DNA of 64,000 bases from Halonotius pteroides. GTDB lineage: Archaea; Halobacteriota; Halobacteria; Halobacteriales; Haloferacaceae. Location: assembly GCF_003605635.1 (NCBI RefSeq), contig NZ_QMDW01000002.1:174046-238045 (forward strand), read 5' to 3'. Position numbers and translations under genes: made by a program. Of the stretch, positions 40,671-49,958 are shown piece after piece. Numbering within the stretch: position 1 is the first letter of the stretch; each line of letters begins with the position of its first letter. The notes beneath the pieces were generated by a model. That model was not told the DNA's origin. It was given only the letters and a program-made list of their open reading frames with translations, and ran no database searches.

Positions 40671-42194
40671 ATGAGCAACTACGCCGAGAGCTTCGGCGAT
40701 GGTGGGCTGAACGATCAGGTCGATGTCGACTCACTCATGCAGGAGATCGATCTCGACCGCGGAGAGATCGAGTGGCGGAAGGATTTCATCAACTTCGATG
40801 AGGAGGATGTCGCACGACTGACCGATCTCCGGCCGCTGTTTGCGGCCCACACCGAGGATATCGCCGAACGGTTCTACGAAAATCTCACCCAGTACGACCA
40901 GACCGTTGAGGTGATCGGTCGCTCTGAAAAAAACGTCGAACAGCTCAAGGAAACACAGCGGGCGTACTTTGCCACGCTGGCCAGCGGCGAGTACGACTAC
41001 GACTACTTCAGGAATCGTGCGCGGATCGGCAAGCTCCACGACCTTCTGGAGATGCCGATGAAACAGTATATCGGCCAGTACGGCGTCTACTACGACCTCA
41101 TCCTCCCGTTGCTCACCGGACGGACGGCCGACCAGCTGACCGATCGGGTTCAACGAGCCGTCGACGAGACCGCCAGCGACGACGAGATCGCGAAGGTCGT
41201 CGAATCAGAGATCGATGAGCTCCGGGCTGATATCACGAGCGTCCTCCGGATCATCAATCTCGATATGCAGGTCGTCGCCGACACCTACATCCACTCCTAC
41301 AGCCAGAAGCTGGAACAGGAAATCGAGCAGCGCGAGCAGTTGGCCCGGGAGGTCGAAGCTGACCTCAATGAACCGCTGACCGATCTCCAGCGATCCGCCG
41401 CGGAGGTTGCCCAATCAGCCCAAGGCATCTCATCGCTGACTGACGAGCAGTCCGAACGCATTCACTCGATTGCCAGTGAGGTCTCCAATATGAGCGCAAC
41501 CGTCGAGGAGATCGCCGCCTCCGCCGATGAGGTCGAAACCAACAGCGAACGCGCCCGTGGGCTCGCCGAAGACGGTGAAGCCGCTGCCGACGACGCGATG
41601 GGCGTCATGGATGATGTCGGCGACGCCGTTGATGCGGTCTCCGACGATGTCGATGACCTCCAAAGCCGCGTGAGCGAGATCAACGAGGTCGTCGACGTGA
41701 TCAACGATATCGCCGAACAGACCAATATCCTCGCGCTCAACGCCTCGATCGAGGCCGCCCGCGCCGGCGAGGCCGGCGAAGGGTTCGCCGTTGTCGCCGA
41801 CGAGGTCAAGTCGTTGGCGACGGACTCCCAAGACCGCGCCCAAGAGATCGAGGATCTCGTGACGGCGATCGAGGCGGATACCGAACAGACCGTCGACAGT
41901 CTTGAGACGACGACCGAACAGATCGACCGCGGCGTCGAGCGCGTCGCCGAGGCGATGGAGCTGCTCGGTGATATCACCGAAGCTGTCGAGGAAACCGCCG
42001 ACGGGATCCGTGAGGTGTCGGATGCGACCGACCAACAGGCCGCCAGCTCAGAGGAGGTCGCCAGCATGCTCGACGAGCTTGTCGAGCAGGCCGACACCGT
42101 CGCCAACGAGGTCGAAGAGATCGCTGCTGCCAACGAACAACAGGCCGATACGATCGAGGACGTCTCCGATGCCGTCGGCCGACTGACCCAGTAG
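40671..42194 (+). CDS. hemAT: Globin-coupled aerotaxis transducer HemAT
   Basis: A 507-residue soluble transducer. Residues 25-190 form a sensor globin with the proximal His123 in RARIGKLHDLLEMPMKQY. A coiled-coil linker leads into the methyl-accepting signalling domain, whose hairpin tip is VINDIAEQTNILALNASIEA followed by EAGEGFAVVADEVKSLA. The role is aerophobic oxygen sensing through CheW/CheA, encoded in the che locus of this window. There are no transmembrane helices. The ATG at 40671 follows a TATA-like AACTTAAATTG (40638-40648), implying an almost leaderless mRNA. Confidence 0.96.
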   Translation: MSNYAESFGDGGLNDQVDVDSLMQEIDLDRGEIEWRKDFINFDEEDVARLTDLRPLFAAHTEDIAERFYENLTQYDQTVEVIGRSEKNVEQLKETQRAYFATLASGEYDYDYFRNRARIGKLHDLLEMPMKQYIGQYGVYYDLILPLLTGRTADQLTDRVQRAVDETASDDEIAKVVESEIDELRADITSVLRIINLDMQVVADTYIHSYSQKLEQEIEQREQLAREVEADLNEPLTDLQRSAAEVAQSAQGISSLTDEQSERIHSIASEVSNMSATVEEIAASADEVETNSERARGLAEDGEAAADDAMGVMDDVGDAVDAVSDDVDDLQSRVSEINEVVDVINDIAEQTNILALNASIEAARAGEAGEGFAVVADEVKSLATDSQDRAQEIEDLVTAIEADTEQTVDSLETTTEQIDRGVERVAEAMELLGDITEAVEETADGIREVSDATDQQAASSEEVASMLDELVEQADTVANEVEEIAAANEQQADTIEDVSDAVGRLTQ

Positions 42195-42210
42195 CTGCGC
42201 GGTTGCTCAG

Positions 42211-43020
42211 TCAGTCAGTCAGCCCGTAGCCGCGTTTGAACAGCCAGACGTTGAGCGCGGCGACAATGGCGGTGCCGCCGATCAACAGAGCCAACGAGAG
42301 CTGTGGATCAACCTCTGAGATCCCGAGGAAGCCGTACCGCACACCGTTGACCATGTAGACCATCGGGTTCAACAGCGAGAAATCACGGAGCAGCGGCGTC
42401 AGATCCTCAAGGGAATAAAACACCGCCCCGAAGAACACCAGCGGGCGGAGCAGGAACTGGTTCATCATCGTCAGATCGTCGAAATCCTCCGCCAGCAGGC
42501 CGCCGACGATGCCGAGGCTCGAAAACAGCATCGTGATCACCAACAGGAAGGCGACCAGATACAGCGGTTGCTCAACGGGAACCGGCTGGTAGAGCCCACC
42601 AATGATGAAAAAGCCGAGCACACCGATCAGCGTTCCGACTAACACACCCCGCAACGCCGACGACAACAGGTACGCCCAGACCATCTGGGTGTACGACAGC
42701 GGCGAGGTCAGCGTCTCGTCGATATACTCGTTCCAGCGGCCATGGAAGATCGAAAACGAGGCGTTCTCGAAGGCGTTCGACACCGCCCCGAGGACGACGA
42801 GCCCCGGCAGAATGAACAGGATGTACGGAACGCCGGTGATCTCGCCGACACGATCCCCGAGGACGACGCCAAACACCGAGAAGTACAGCACGTTCGTAAT
42901 AAACGGCGGGATGAAGGTGTTTTTCGGCCGACGGACATAGCGGAGGATCTCGCGTTTGACCAGCGTGTAGAAACCGGTCGGGACGCCTGCGGCCGCTGCC
43001 GCACGGTCGACAACGCTCAT
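42211..43020 (-). CDS. ABC-2 type export permease
   Basis: A 269-residue membrane subunit with six hydrophobic segments. It has the ABC-2 (DrrB/NodJ-like) arrangement: LVKREILRYVRRPKNTFIPP before the first helix, FILPGLVVLGAVSNAFENAS, and NPMVYMVNGVRYGFLG at the end. It would form the export channel with the ATPase encoded just upstream, with ATGA overlap. The cargo is unknown; drugs or lipids are common for the family. Confidence 0.92.
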   Translation of the reverse strand: MSVVDRAAAAAGVPTGFYTLVKREILRYVRRPKNTFIPPFITNVLYFSVFGVVLGDRVGEITGVPYILFILPGLVVLGAVSNAFENASFSIFHGRWNEYIDETLTSPLSYTQMVWAYLLSSALRGVLVGTLIGVLGFFIIGGLYQPVPVEQPLYLVAFLLVITMLFSSLGIVGGLLAEDFDDLTMMNQFLLRPLVFFGAVFYSLEDLTPLLRDFSLLNPMVYMVNGVRYGFLGISEVDPQLSLALLIGGTAIVAALNVWLFKRGYGLTD

Positions 43021-44060
43021 CGCTGGCCTCCGTCGGGGGCGACCTGCTGTTCAGCCAGCGGCTCATCTGTATCGTTGTCGCCACCGTTCTCACCATCGCT
43101 GTCGTCGTCGCCCGCGTTGTCGGCGGTGTCGTCGTGACGCGTCATCTCGACGAAGATTTCCTCAAGAGAGGTGCGGGTGATTTCAAGATCGACGATCTCG
43201 ATGCCTTCACCGTCGAGTTCACGGACGAGTTGCGGGGCGACCAGTCCACCGTTGCGGGCGGTGACGGTGAGTTGGTGGCCGTCGCGGTCAATGGCCTCAA
43301 CGCGGTCGTCGCCGGCGAGCAGTGCCGGTAGCGTTGTTGGCGGCTCGCGGAGTTCGACCACGATCTGGTCGGTGCCGCGGTTCTTCAGTTCGTCGGGCGT
43401 CGCCACCGCCCGCACCTGACCGGAATCAAGGATGGCGACCTCATCACAGAGGCGTTCGGCCTCCTCGATGTAGTGGGTTGTCAGCAGGATCGTTTTCCCT
43501 TGATCGTTGAGGTCGGTAACCAGCTCCCAGAGATCGCGGCGAAGCTGTACGTCGACGCCGGCTGTGGGTTCATCGAGAATCAGGAGATCGGGATCGGTGA
43601 TAAGTGCCCGCGCCAGCAGGAAGCGACGTTTCATGCCGCCGGAGAGCCAATCGAAGCGGGTGTCGCGTTTGTCGTAGATCCCAACCTGTTTGAGCACCTC
43701 GTCGGCTCGTGCTGTGGCCTCCTCGGCAGGGATCCCGTGGTAGCCGGCCTTGTGCTCTAGAACTTCGCGAATCGGGAAGAACCGGTCGACATTGAACTCC
43801 TGGGGGGCAAGCCCGATGGCGTTGCGCGTCTGTTGGTAGTCGGCCTCGACGTCGTGGCCGAAGACACGGGCAGTGCCGCCGGATTTGCGGACGAGCCCGA
43901 CGAGGATGTTGATAAACGTCGTTTTCCCCGCGCCGTTGGGGCCAAGTAGGCCGAAGAAACTCCCCTCAGGGACGGTCAACGAGACGCCGTCAAGGGCGGT
44001 CACATCGTCGTACTCTTTGCGGAGATTCTCGATGGTAAGCGCTGGTGATGACTGGCTCAT
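43017..44060 (-). CDS. ABC-2 type transporter ATPase
   Basis: A 347-residue ATPase with Walker A GPNGAGKTTFINIL, Q-loop GLAPQEFNVD, signature LSGGMKRR, Walker B LLILDEPTAGVD and the switch His in LLTTHYIEEA. Residues 230-310 form the C-terminal domain of the DrrA type, and the last 35 residues are a very acidic Asp/Gly tail. It is the middle gene of an arsR-like / ATPase / permease operon with ATGA overlaps at both ends. Confidence 0.95.
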   Translation of the reverse strand: MSQSSPALTIENLRKEYDDVTALDGVSLTVPEGSFFGLLGPNGAGKTTFINILVGLVRKSGGTARVFGHDVEADYQQTRNAIGLAPQEFNVDRFFPIREVLEHKAGYHGIPAEEATARADEVLKQVGIYDKRDTRFDWLSGGMKRRFLLARALITDPDLLILDEPTAGVDVQLRRDLWELVTDLNDQGKTILLTTHYIEEAERLCDEVAILDSGQVRAVATPDELKNRGTDQIVVELREPPTTLPALLAGDDRVEAIDRDGHQLTVTARNGGLVAPQLVRELDGEGIEIVDLEITRTSLEEIFVEMTRHDDTADNAGDDDSDGENGGDNDTDEPLAEQQVAPDGGQR

Positions 44061-44449
44061 TCGGTTGCCTCCACGTCGGCGATCGCCAGCGCGTCATCGA
44101 CCAACTCAAAGACAGCAGGGTCGGCCGGTCGATAGTAGCTCCATTTGCCGTCCTTGCGGGTGCTGACAAGCCCGGCGTCAGTTAGACACCGGAGATGGGA
44201 GGCGACTGTCGACTGTGGCGCATCAAGGGCGGTTTGAAGTTCACAGACACAGCATTCGCCGTCTCGTAGTGCCCACAACAGTTGGAGCCGCTGAGGGTTC
44301 GAGAGGGCAGCAAAGAGACAGCCAACCTGTTCGGCCACGTCAGTGTCGCCGGCGCGTTCGCGAAGCGTCGTTGCGGCGTCAACAGGGTCATCGTGGAGCC
44401 GAGTGAGGGAGTCCGGCAGCTCCGTGATCGGCTCAGTAGACTCAGTCAT
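44057..44449 (-). CDS. ArsR/SmtB family transcriptional regulator
   Basis: A 130-residue winged-helix repressor: LFAALSNPQRLQLLWALRDG, then VCELQTALDAPQSTVASHLR (recognition helix) and the wing VSTRKDGKWSYYR. ECCVCEL at the alpha-3 position resembles the metal-binding ELCVCDL box of ArsR/CadC sensors, so a metal or thiol inducer is possible. It is the first gene of the ABC operon and probably represses it. Upstream on the minus strand, TATA-like AGTATTTAC (44480-44488) and the symmetric TATCGAAAGTATA region (about 44452-44466) are candidates for promoter and operator. Confidence 0.9.
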   Translation of the reverse strand: MTESTEPITELPDSLTRLHDDPVDAATTLRERAGDTDVAEQVGCLFAALSNPQRLQLLWALRDGECCVCELQTALDAPQSTVASHLRCLTDAGLVSTRKDGKWSYYRPADPAVFELVDDALAIADVEATE

Positions 44450-44587
44450 ATTGTATACTTTCGATATGGTCGGGCGGGGTAAATACTGCGCGGTCGGACG
44501 ATGGTGTGGGTTGTATCAACACAGCAATCCCCAGCGAAGAGTGGTGTGAAGGGCAAGACAATTACTACCGCCGCCACCTCATTCTGT

Positions 44588-45889
44588 ATGGACGCTCTTG
44601 CCGAGACTCGCGCGGTCATCGACGCCGGCCCGGTCTGTGATAGCTGTCTGGGCCGTGTGTTCGCCGACCGGAGCTTTGGGCTCTCGAACGCCGATCGGGG
44701 AAGCGGGTTGCGCACCGCCGTCGCCATCGCCGACGACGAGCCCTACGAGACGGTTCCCCCCGAGGAGTGTTGGGTCTGTGACGGCGAGTGTGGCCGCTTC
44801 GAGGAGTGGGCCGACCGGGCGGTCGCCGCCGTCCAAACCGTTGGCTTTGATACCTACCAGGTCGGTACCCGAACGCCGCCGCTGATCGAGGAAAACGACC
44901 GGCTGTTACGCGAGGACGCCGGCGTTGACCCGGACGCCGGCGAGCTGTTCAAATCGAATTTTAACCGGGAGGTTGGCAAGCGACTCGGCCGGCAAACCGA
45001 CACCGAGGTCGACTTCGACCGCCCCGATATCCAGTTCACCCTTGATCTCGCAAACGATCGTGTCGACAGTCAGATCAACTCCGCGTTCGTCTACGGCCGG
45101 TACCGCAAGCTCGAACGTGAGATCCCCCAGACAGAGTGGCCCTGCCGGGAGTGTCACGGCAGCGGCCGGCGGCGCGGCGAGCCCTGCGATCACTGCGGCG
45201 GCGAGGGGTATCTTTACCCCGAAAGCGTTGAGCAGCTGACCGCACCCGTCGTTGAGGAGGCGATGGACGGTTCCGACGCAACGTTCCACGGCGCGGGCCG
45301 AGAAGACGTAGACGCAAAGATGCTCGGCACGGGTCGGCCGTTCGTGATCGAGATCGACGAACCACACCGCCGGCGGGTTGATGCCGGCGAACTGGAAGCC
45401 GACATCAACGCCTTCGCCGACGGCAAGGTCGAAGTCGAGGGGCTGCGGCTGGCCGGCTACGAGATGGTCGAACGCGTCAAAGGGCTCGACGCCTCGAAAA
45501 CCTACCGGGCCGCCGTCGAGTTCGACGCCGGCGTGAGCGAAACGGATCTCACTAACGCGATCAACGAGATCGACGGCGCGACGATCAAACAGGAGACCCC
45601 ACAGCGCGTCGACCATCGACGGGCGAGCAAAACCCGCACCCGCGACGTACTGTCGGCGAGTGCCGAACACGATGACGCCCGCCATGCGACGGTCGACATC
45701 CACGGCGAAGGCGGCCTCTACATCAAGGAACTCATCTCCAGCGACGACGGGCGAACCGAACCGAGTCTCGCGGGCCTGCTCGGCGTCGGCGCGACGGTGA
45801 CCGCACTCGACGTGCTCGCCGTCGAGGGCACCGAGGAGTCCTTCGAGCGCGAGGAATTTTTCATCGGTAGCGACGAGGACAACACGTAG
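44588..45889 (+). CDS. pus10: tRNA pseudouridine synthase Pus10
   Basis: A 433-residue archaeal Pus10 that makes pseudouridine at positions 54 and 55 of tRNA. The N-terminal zinc-binding region has CDSCLGRVFA and CWVCDGECGRF. A second Cys cluster, CRECHGSGRRRGEPCDHCGG, resembles a DnaJ-type zinc finger and is usual in haloarchaeal homologues. The catalytic Asp is in HGAGREDVDAKMLGTGRPFV, and the C-terminal KTYRAAVEF and DIHGEGGLYIKELISSDDGR complete the PUS domain. The ATG at 44588 (MDALAETRAV) is taken; the upstream extension is not halophilic in composition. It is followed by rnhB after six bases. Confidence 0.95.
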   Translation: MDALAETRAVIDAGPVCDSCLGRVFADRSFGLSNADRGSGLRTAVAIADDEPYETVPPEECWVCDGECGRFEEWADRAVAAVQTVGFDTYQVGTRTPPLIEENDRLLREDAGVDPDAGELFKSNFNREVGKRLGRQTDTEVDFDRPDIQFTLDLANDRVDSQINSAFVYGRYRKLEREIPQTEWPCRECHGSGRRRGEPCDHCGGEGYLYPESVEQLTAPVVEEAMDGSDATFHGAGREDVDAKMLGTGRPFVIEIDEPHRRRVDAGELEADINAFADGKVEVEGLRLAGYEMVERVKGLDASKTYRAAVEFDAGVSETDLTNAINEIDGATIKQETPQRVDHRRASKTRTRDVLSASAEHDDARHATVDIHGEGGLYIKELISSDDGRTEPSLAGLLGVGATVTALDVLAVEGTEESFEREEFFIGSDEDNT

Positions 45890-45895
45890 ACAGCG

Positions 45896-46555
45896 ATGTC
45901 AGCGTATCAGATCGGCGTCGACGAAGCCGGCAAAGGCCCGGTCTTGGGCCCGATGGTCGCTGCGGCCGTTCGCGCCGACGACAGCGATCTCCCCGACGGG
46001 ATCGACGACTCAAAGCGACTGACCGCAGCCACACGCGAGTCGATCGCGGCGGAACTCCAGGAATCGTCGGCGGTCGGAGTCGGCCTCGGTGTTGTCACCA
46101 CCGACGAGATCGACGATCCAGAGACGGATATGAACAGCCTGACGGTTGCCGCGCAGGTGCGAGCCCTCAGTGAGGTCGCCGGCGAGGGCGACCACGCGCT
46201 CGTCGACGCCGGCGACGTGTCGGAATCACGGTTCACGCGTCGTGTTGCCGACGGTGCCGCCGATAACAGCGTTGCGATCGACGTGACAGCCGAGCACGGT
46301 GCCGACGAAGCCAGTCGGCTGGTGGGCGCGGCCAGCATCATCGCCAAGGTCGAACGCGACAGCCGGATCGACGCCATTGGTGAAAACTACGACCGCGACA
46401 TCGGCAGCGGCTATCCGAGCGATCCGACCACCCGCGAGTTCCTCGCCAAATACGTCGACCGCCGCGGTGAGCTGCCGGCCTGTGCGCGTACGTCGTGGGC
46501 AACTTGTGAGGACGTGGTGACCGCCGCCGAGCAGTCCAACCTAGCGGAGTTCTAA
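45896..46555 (+). CDS. rnhB: Ribonuclease HII
   Basis: A 219-residue nuclease removing RNA from RNA-DNA hybrids and single ribonucleotides from DNA. The catalytic residues are visible: Asp8-Glu9 in GVDEAGKGPVLGPMV, Asp in HALVDAGDV, and ASIIAKVERDSRID followed by GSGYPSDPTTREFL. Length and order are normal for archaeal RNase HII. It forms an operon with pus10 and overlaps, at its stop, the convergent small membrane protein gene. Confidence 0.96.
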   Translation: MSAYQIGVDEAGKGPVLGPMVAAAVRADDSDLPDGIDDSKRLTAATRESIAAELQESSAVGVGLGVVTTDEIDDPETDMNSLTVAAQVRALSEVAGEGDHALVDAGDVSESRFTRRVADGAADNSVAIDVTAEHGADEASRLVGAASIIAKVERDSRIDAIGENYDRDIGSGYPSDPTTREFLAKYVDRRGELPACARTSWATCEDVVTAAEQSNLAEF

Positions 46556-46833
46556 CGGAACGGCGGCAGTCGCCAGCCGTAGGCGATCAACAGGAGCATC
46601 ACAACAGCAAGGAGACCAAACGCTCCCAGCGGCGCATCGCTGGCAATAAGCCCACCGGTAACGGCTGCAAGGCCGATCCAGCCGACCAACAGCCCACCAC
46701 CGATCTGAGTGATCGCACGAACCGCACCACGAACGTCGGTGCCACCCTGCTGTTGGAGCTCTTCACGAACCACGCGTCTGATCGCGGCCTCGGTCTCGGG
46801 ATCAAGCGCTGTGTCGTCGTCAGTGGAGGGCAT
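46552..46833 (-). CDS. Small two-helix membrane protein
   Basis: A 93-residue protein. Residues 1-40 are acidic/basic and helical (DPETEAAIRRVVREELQQQG). Two membrane segments follow, IGGGLLVGWIGLAAVTGGLI and AFGLLAVVMLLLIAYGWRL. The family was not recognised, but similar small proteins lie beside secD in other haloarchaea as far as I recall. It lies 38 bp upstream of... the window's secD stop is on the other side, so it is downstream of secD on the same strand and may share its transcript. Confidence 0.6.
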   Translation of the reverse strand: MPSTDDDTALDPETEAAIRRVVREELQQQGGTDVRGAVRAITQIGGGLLVGWIGLAAVTGGLIASDAPLGAFGLLAVVMLLLIAYGWRLPPFR

Positions 46834-46871
46834 CACCGGGGTTTTGACAGCGATCAAAAAGAACGTATGGG

Positions 46872-48446
46872 TTAGCGTTTCGTTAGCAGATTCCGGAGGA
46901 TGTCGCCGTAGGCCGGGCGGGTGACAAAGACCCCAACCAGTACGCCGAGGATCGTGAAGATAGCAAAGCCGCGAAGATCACCCAACGACAGCACTGCCAG
47001 CGGCGACATGGCGATAACCGTCGTTGCGGCGGCAACACCGATGACCCAGAAGGCCTTCTTGAACCGCGAGCTGAAGACGCGGTTACTGGAGACATCGCCC
47101 TCGGCCATCACCCCATCGGCGATGATCACGAGGTCGTCGACCCCGGTTCCAAGAACGGCGATAAAGCTCGCGATAACCGACAGATCCAGCGGGTAGCCGA
47201 GGTAGGCGGCAAAGCCAAGCAGGATCAACACCTCGGAGAACGCCGTTAGAACCATCGGTGCGGCGACCTGCGGTTCGCGGTAGCGGGCAAAGACGACCCC
47301 GGAGACGGTGAGGATAGCGAGAATCCCGATAATCAGCGAGTCGGTACGGAAGTTCTCACCCTGGGTCGGCGAGACAAACGAGGTCGTCCCTTGATCGATC
47401 GCCAACGGGGCCGGCAGCGCGCCAGCCCGGAGGTTGATGGCGATCTCTTGGGCTTCCTCAAAGGAGGTCGTTGTCAACACGAAGCTCGGGCTCCGTGCCC
47501 AGTCGCCGGTTCGCATACTGTTTGCGAGGTCGCCGTTCATCCCGAAGGAGTTGATCACGTCGCCGTCGACGACGAGTTGGAGACACGAATCAGTGTTCTG
47601 TGGACTCTCCTCGTAGCGACAGACCGCCCCGCCCGGCTGGGCGACACCGGTCTCGACGACGCTTGATTGGAATGTTTCAGCGATGCTGTTTTCCTGCCTG
47701 ATCGAGACCGGCACGCGGGGGTTCGGGCTCCGGTCGTCGGGTTGGCGGGCGTTGCTGATCGAGGCGAAGTCATCCTGCGTCAACACGGCGCGTTCGGTGA
47801 CATACTCGCCGTCGCCGTTGTTATCGTGGTAGATGTCGATCCGAACGTTCCCGCGTTGTTCGATCAGATCGATCACATCGCTTCGATCCTGTCCTGGTAC
47901 CTCGATGAGAATGAAGAAGCCGGTGCCGTCGGTGACCTGCTGGACGCTGGCCCCCGAGAGGCCGGCCTGATTGACCTTCCCTTCGATGACGTTGATCGCC
48001 TCATCGCGGGTCTCTTGGGTGAGGCCATCACGGATCGTCTCGTAGCTGTAGCCCGCCCCACCGAGGGCCTCGCCAAACTGTGCTTCCGACACGTTGGGGT
48101 CGACAGCCTCGACGGTCGGGCCATTGATCGTCCCGCGTCTGACCGTCACGTCTGTCGTATCGCTGTTGGGCAGTTCGTTGGCGACGGCGGCCGCGACGTT
48201 CGTGGGAGATTCGTTACCGATCACAACGTTTTCGGCGGTCATCCCGATCAGCGGCGCGCGGATGCGGGTGCCACCGGCAAGATCCAGGCCGTACTGGAGG
48301 TTTGTGAGTCGGTCGCCGGTGGTGGCGTTCTCACCGCCGACGTTTGTCTGTGGGGCCATCGTCGGCGAAAATATCATAAACAGCGACACCAGCAGGATGA
48401 CCGTCAGCAGCGTCAGCCGCCAGTTGGATTTGAGCTTCTCGATCAT
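46872..48446 (-). CDS. secD: Protein translocase subunit SecD
   Basis: A 524-residue membrane protein that, with SecF, assists release and movement of Sec substrates using the ion gradient. It has an N-terminal helix (LTLLTVILLVSLFMIF), NLQYGLDLAGGTRIRAPL (the D1 signature), a large extracytoplasmic domain, and five C-terminal helices with SVIASFIAVLGTGVDDLVII and AIFTILGVLVGVFVTRPAYG. The start overlaps the secF stop as ATGA. In haloarchaea the order secF-secD is normal. The periplasm-side domain is strongly acidic, as expected. Confidence 0.96.
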   Translation of the reverse strand: MIEKLKSNWRLTLLTVILLVSLFMIFSPTMAPQTNVGGENATTGDRLTNLQYGLDLAGGTRIRAPLIGMTAENVVIGNESPTNVAAAVANELPNSDTTDVTVRRGTINGPTVEAVDPNVSEAQFGEALGGAGYSYETIRDGLTQETRDEAINVIEGKVNQAGLSGASVQQVTDGTGFFILIEVPGQDRSDVIDLIEQRGNVRIDIYHDNNGDGEYVTERAVLTQDDFASISNARQPDDRSPNPRVPVSIRQENSIAETFQSSVVETGVAQPGGAVCRYEESPQNTDSCLQLVVDGDVINSFGMNGDLANSMRTGDWARSPSFVLTTTSFEEAQEIAINLRAGALPAPLAIDQGTTSFVSPTQGENFRTDSLIIGILAILTVSGVVFARYREPQVAAPMVLTAFSEVLILLGFAAYLGYPLDLSVIASFIAVLGTGVDDLVIIADGVMAEGDVSSNRVFSSRFKKAFWVIGVAAATTVIAMSPLAVLSLGDLRGFAIFTILGVLVGVFVTRPAYGDILRNLLTKR

Positions 48447-49333
48447 GCGTTCACCCCGCGGTTGACATACCAGCGCAGCAGACTCACGTTCAACAGATAG
48501 GTGTTCATCAGATCGGCAAGCAGACCGACGACGAGGACGATCCCGATGGCGGTCATGATCTGAATGCCGAAGAGATACGCCGCGACGGTCATCACGGCCA
48601 TCGCCGCGATCGAGGTCAAGGTCATCGTCACCCCGGTTCGCATCGCCCGGCTGGTCGACTCATAGAAGTCACCGGACTCCCGAAGGATGCTGTTGTTGAG
48701 GAGGATGTCCGAGTCGACGCTGTACCCGATCAACATGAGCAAGGCGGCGACCGTTCCGAGTGAGAGGTTGATCCCAAGCAGGTTCATCATCGCCAGCGGC
48801 AACACCACGTCGGAAAACGCTGAGGCGATGACCGCGACCGATGGCGCGATGCTGCGGAACATCACGAACACCAGCACGCTCATCCCGAGGAACGCGACGA
48901 GAACGCCGCCGAGGGCGATCGTCTGGGTATTCGCCCCGAAGCTCGGTGACACCGAGGAGCTGGCCTGAATCGAAAAGCCCGCCGCCTCGGCCTGTTGTTC
49001 TAAGACGCTGAGTTGATTGCCGCCGTCAGGCGTGTCGACAGCCCCCTCAGAGAAGGTGAGAATGTAGGTGTCGTCGGCCGCGATCTGTCGCACCGAATCC
49101 GGTTGGGCACTGAACGCCGTTTCAATCTGTTGGGCGGCGTTGTCGCCGGGGTCGTCGATCCGAATCTCCGAGCCACCGACGAACTCCAAACCGAGGTTCG
49201 CCGGCGCGCCGGTGAGCAGATACCAGCCACCGATTACGAGCAGCGCGACCGCGAGCAACGCCAGCGGCACCGCCACCAGCTGGCGGTTCGAGTACTGGGT
49301 GTAGTCGACGGTCGGTACCGAAAGCTGAGCCAT
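48443..49333 (-). CDS. secF: Protein translocase subunit SecF
   Basis: A 296-residue partner of SecD with six membrane helices. Marks are GLEFVGGSEIRIDDP after helix 1, DVVLPLAMMNLLGINLSLGT, MLIGYSVDSDILLNNSILRE and SRAMRTGVTMTLTSIAAMAV, typical of the SecF family. The ATG at 49333 (MAQLSVPTVDY) is used; the frame extends upstream to 49384, but without family similarity. It is the first gene of the secFD operon. Confidence 0.95.
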   Translation of the reverse strand: MAQLSVPTVDYTQYSNRQLVAVPLALLAVALLVIGGWYLLTGAPANLGLEFVGGSEIRIDDPGDNAAQQIETAFSAQPDSVRQIAADDTYILTFSEGAVDTPDGGNQLSVLEQQAEAAGFSIQASSSVSPSFGANTQTIALGGVLVAFLGMSVLVFVMFRSIAPSVAVIASAFSDVVLPLAMMNLLGINLSLGTVAALLMLIGYSVDSDILLNNSILRESGDFYESTSRAMRTGVTMTLTSIAAMAVMTVAAYLFGIQIMTAIGIVLVVGLLADLMNTYLLNVSLLRWYVNRGVNA

Positions 49334-49414
49334 ATTGTCGGTGGAATACAGGCTTGAATAAGCCTTCTCATATTCCTGGGGCAAAACACGGTGGCAGCGG
49401 CGGTCTGGGGCGGA

Positions 49415-49900
49415 CTACGGCAGGTATCGAACGCTGACGACACCGGGTTCAGACCGAACCTCAACGCGGTTGATGCCCAGCCGAGCGGCCCGAGACAGGG
49501 TCGCTTCCCGGTCATCGATCACGTCGTCGACGGCGGTGGCGGTGTCCGCATCGGGGACGGTCAGGATGTGTAGCTCGCCGGTGCCGGCTCGCGGTTCGGT
49601 CGTCAACTCGCCAACCGGCTGCTCGGCGGCCAGCTCCTGTTCGCGGGCGGTCGGCGGCTCCGCGCTTTCCTCAATCGACAGCGACCGTCGCTCATCGATC
49701 TCGGTGAGTTGCCACGAGACCGCCATCGGCGGCTCAGGGGCGACCGTCCCCTCGATAGCGTCGTCGGTCTCAACGCCGGGGTTTGAGGCGAGGGTGTGTA
49801 CCTGGCCGTCATGGACATCCTTCAGGACGGCCGAGTCGTCGTCAGCATGGGTGACGAGAAACGTGCTCTTCTTCGGGTCGGGTGTCGACTCGTCGGTCAT
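49415..49900 (-). CDS. DUF5812 family protein
   Basis: A 161-residue cytoplasmic protein restricted to haloarchaea. The N-terminal core KSTFLVTHADDDSAVLKDVH with DGQVHTLASNPGVE forms a beta-barrel-like start. The centre has AVSWQLTEIDERRSLSIEES and the end ARLGINRVEVRSEPGVVSVR. I recognise it as DUF5812; function unknown. The ATG at 49900 is preferred to a GTG six bases further out. It is upstream of secF on the same strand, with an 80-bp gap. Confidence 0.8.
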   Translation of the reverse strand: MTDESTPDPKKSTFLVTHADDDSAVLKDVHDGQVHTLASNPGVETDDAIEGTVAPEPPMAVSWQLTEIDERRSLSIEESAEPPTAREQELAAEQPVGELTTEPRAGTGELHILTVPDADTATAVDDVIDDREATLSRAARLGINRVEVRSEPGVVSVRYLP

Positions 49901-49958
49901 ACACACTGGTAGCAGCGGGGGCGTGTTGTCGGTTTCGACCCGGCAGAAAACACTCGCG

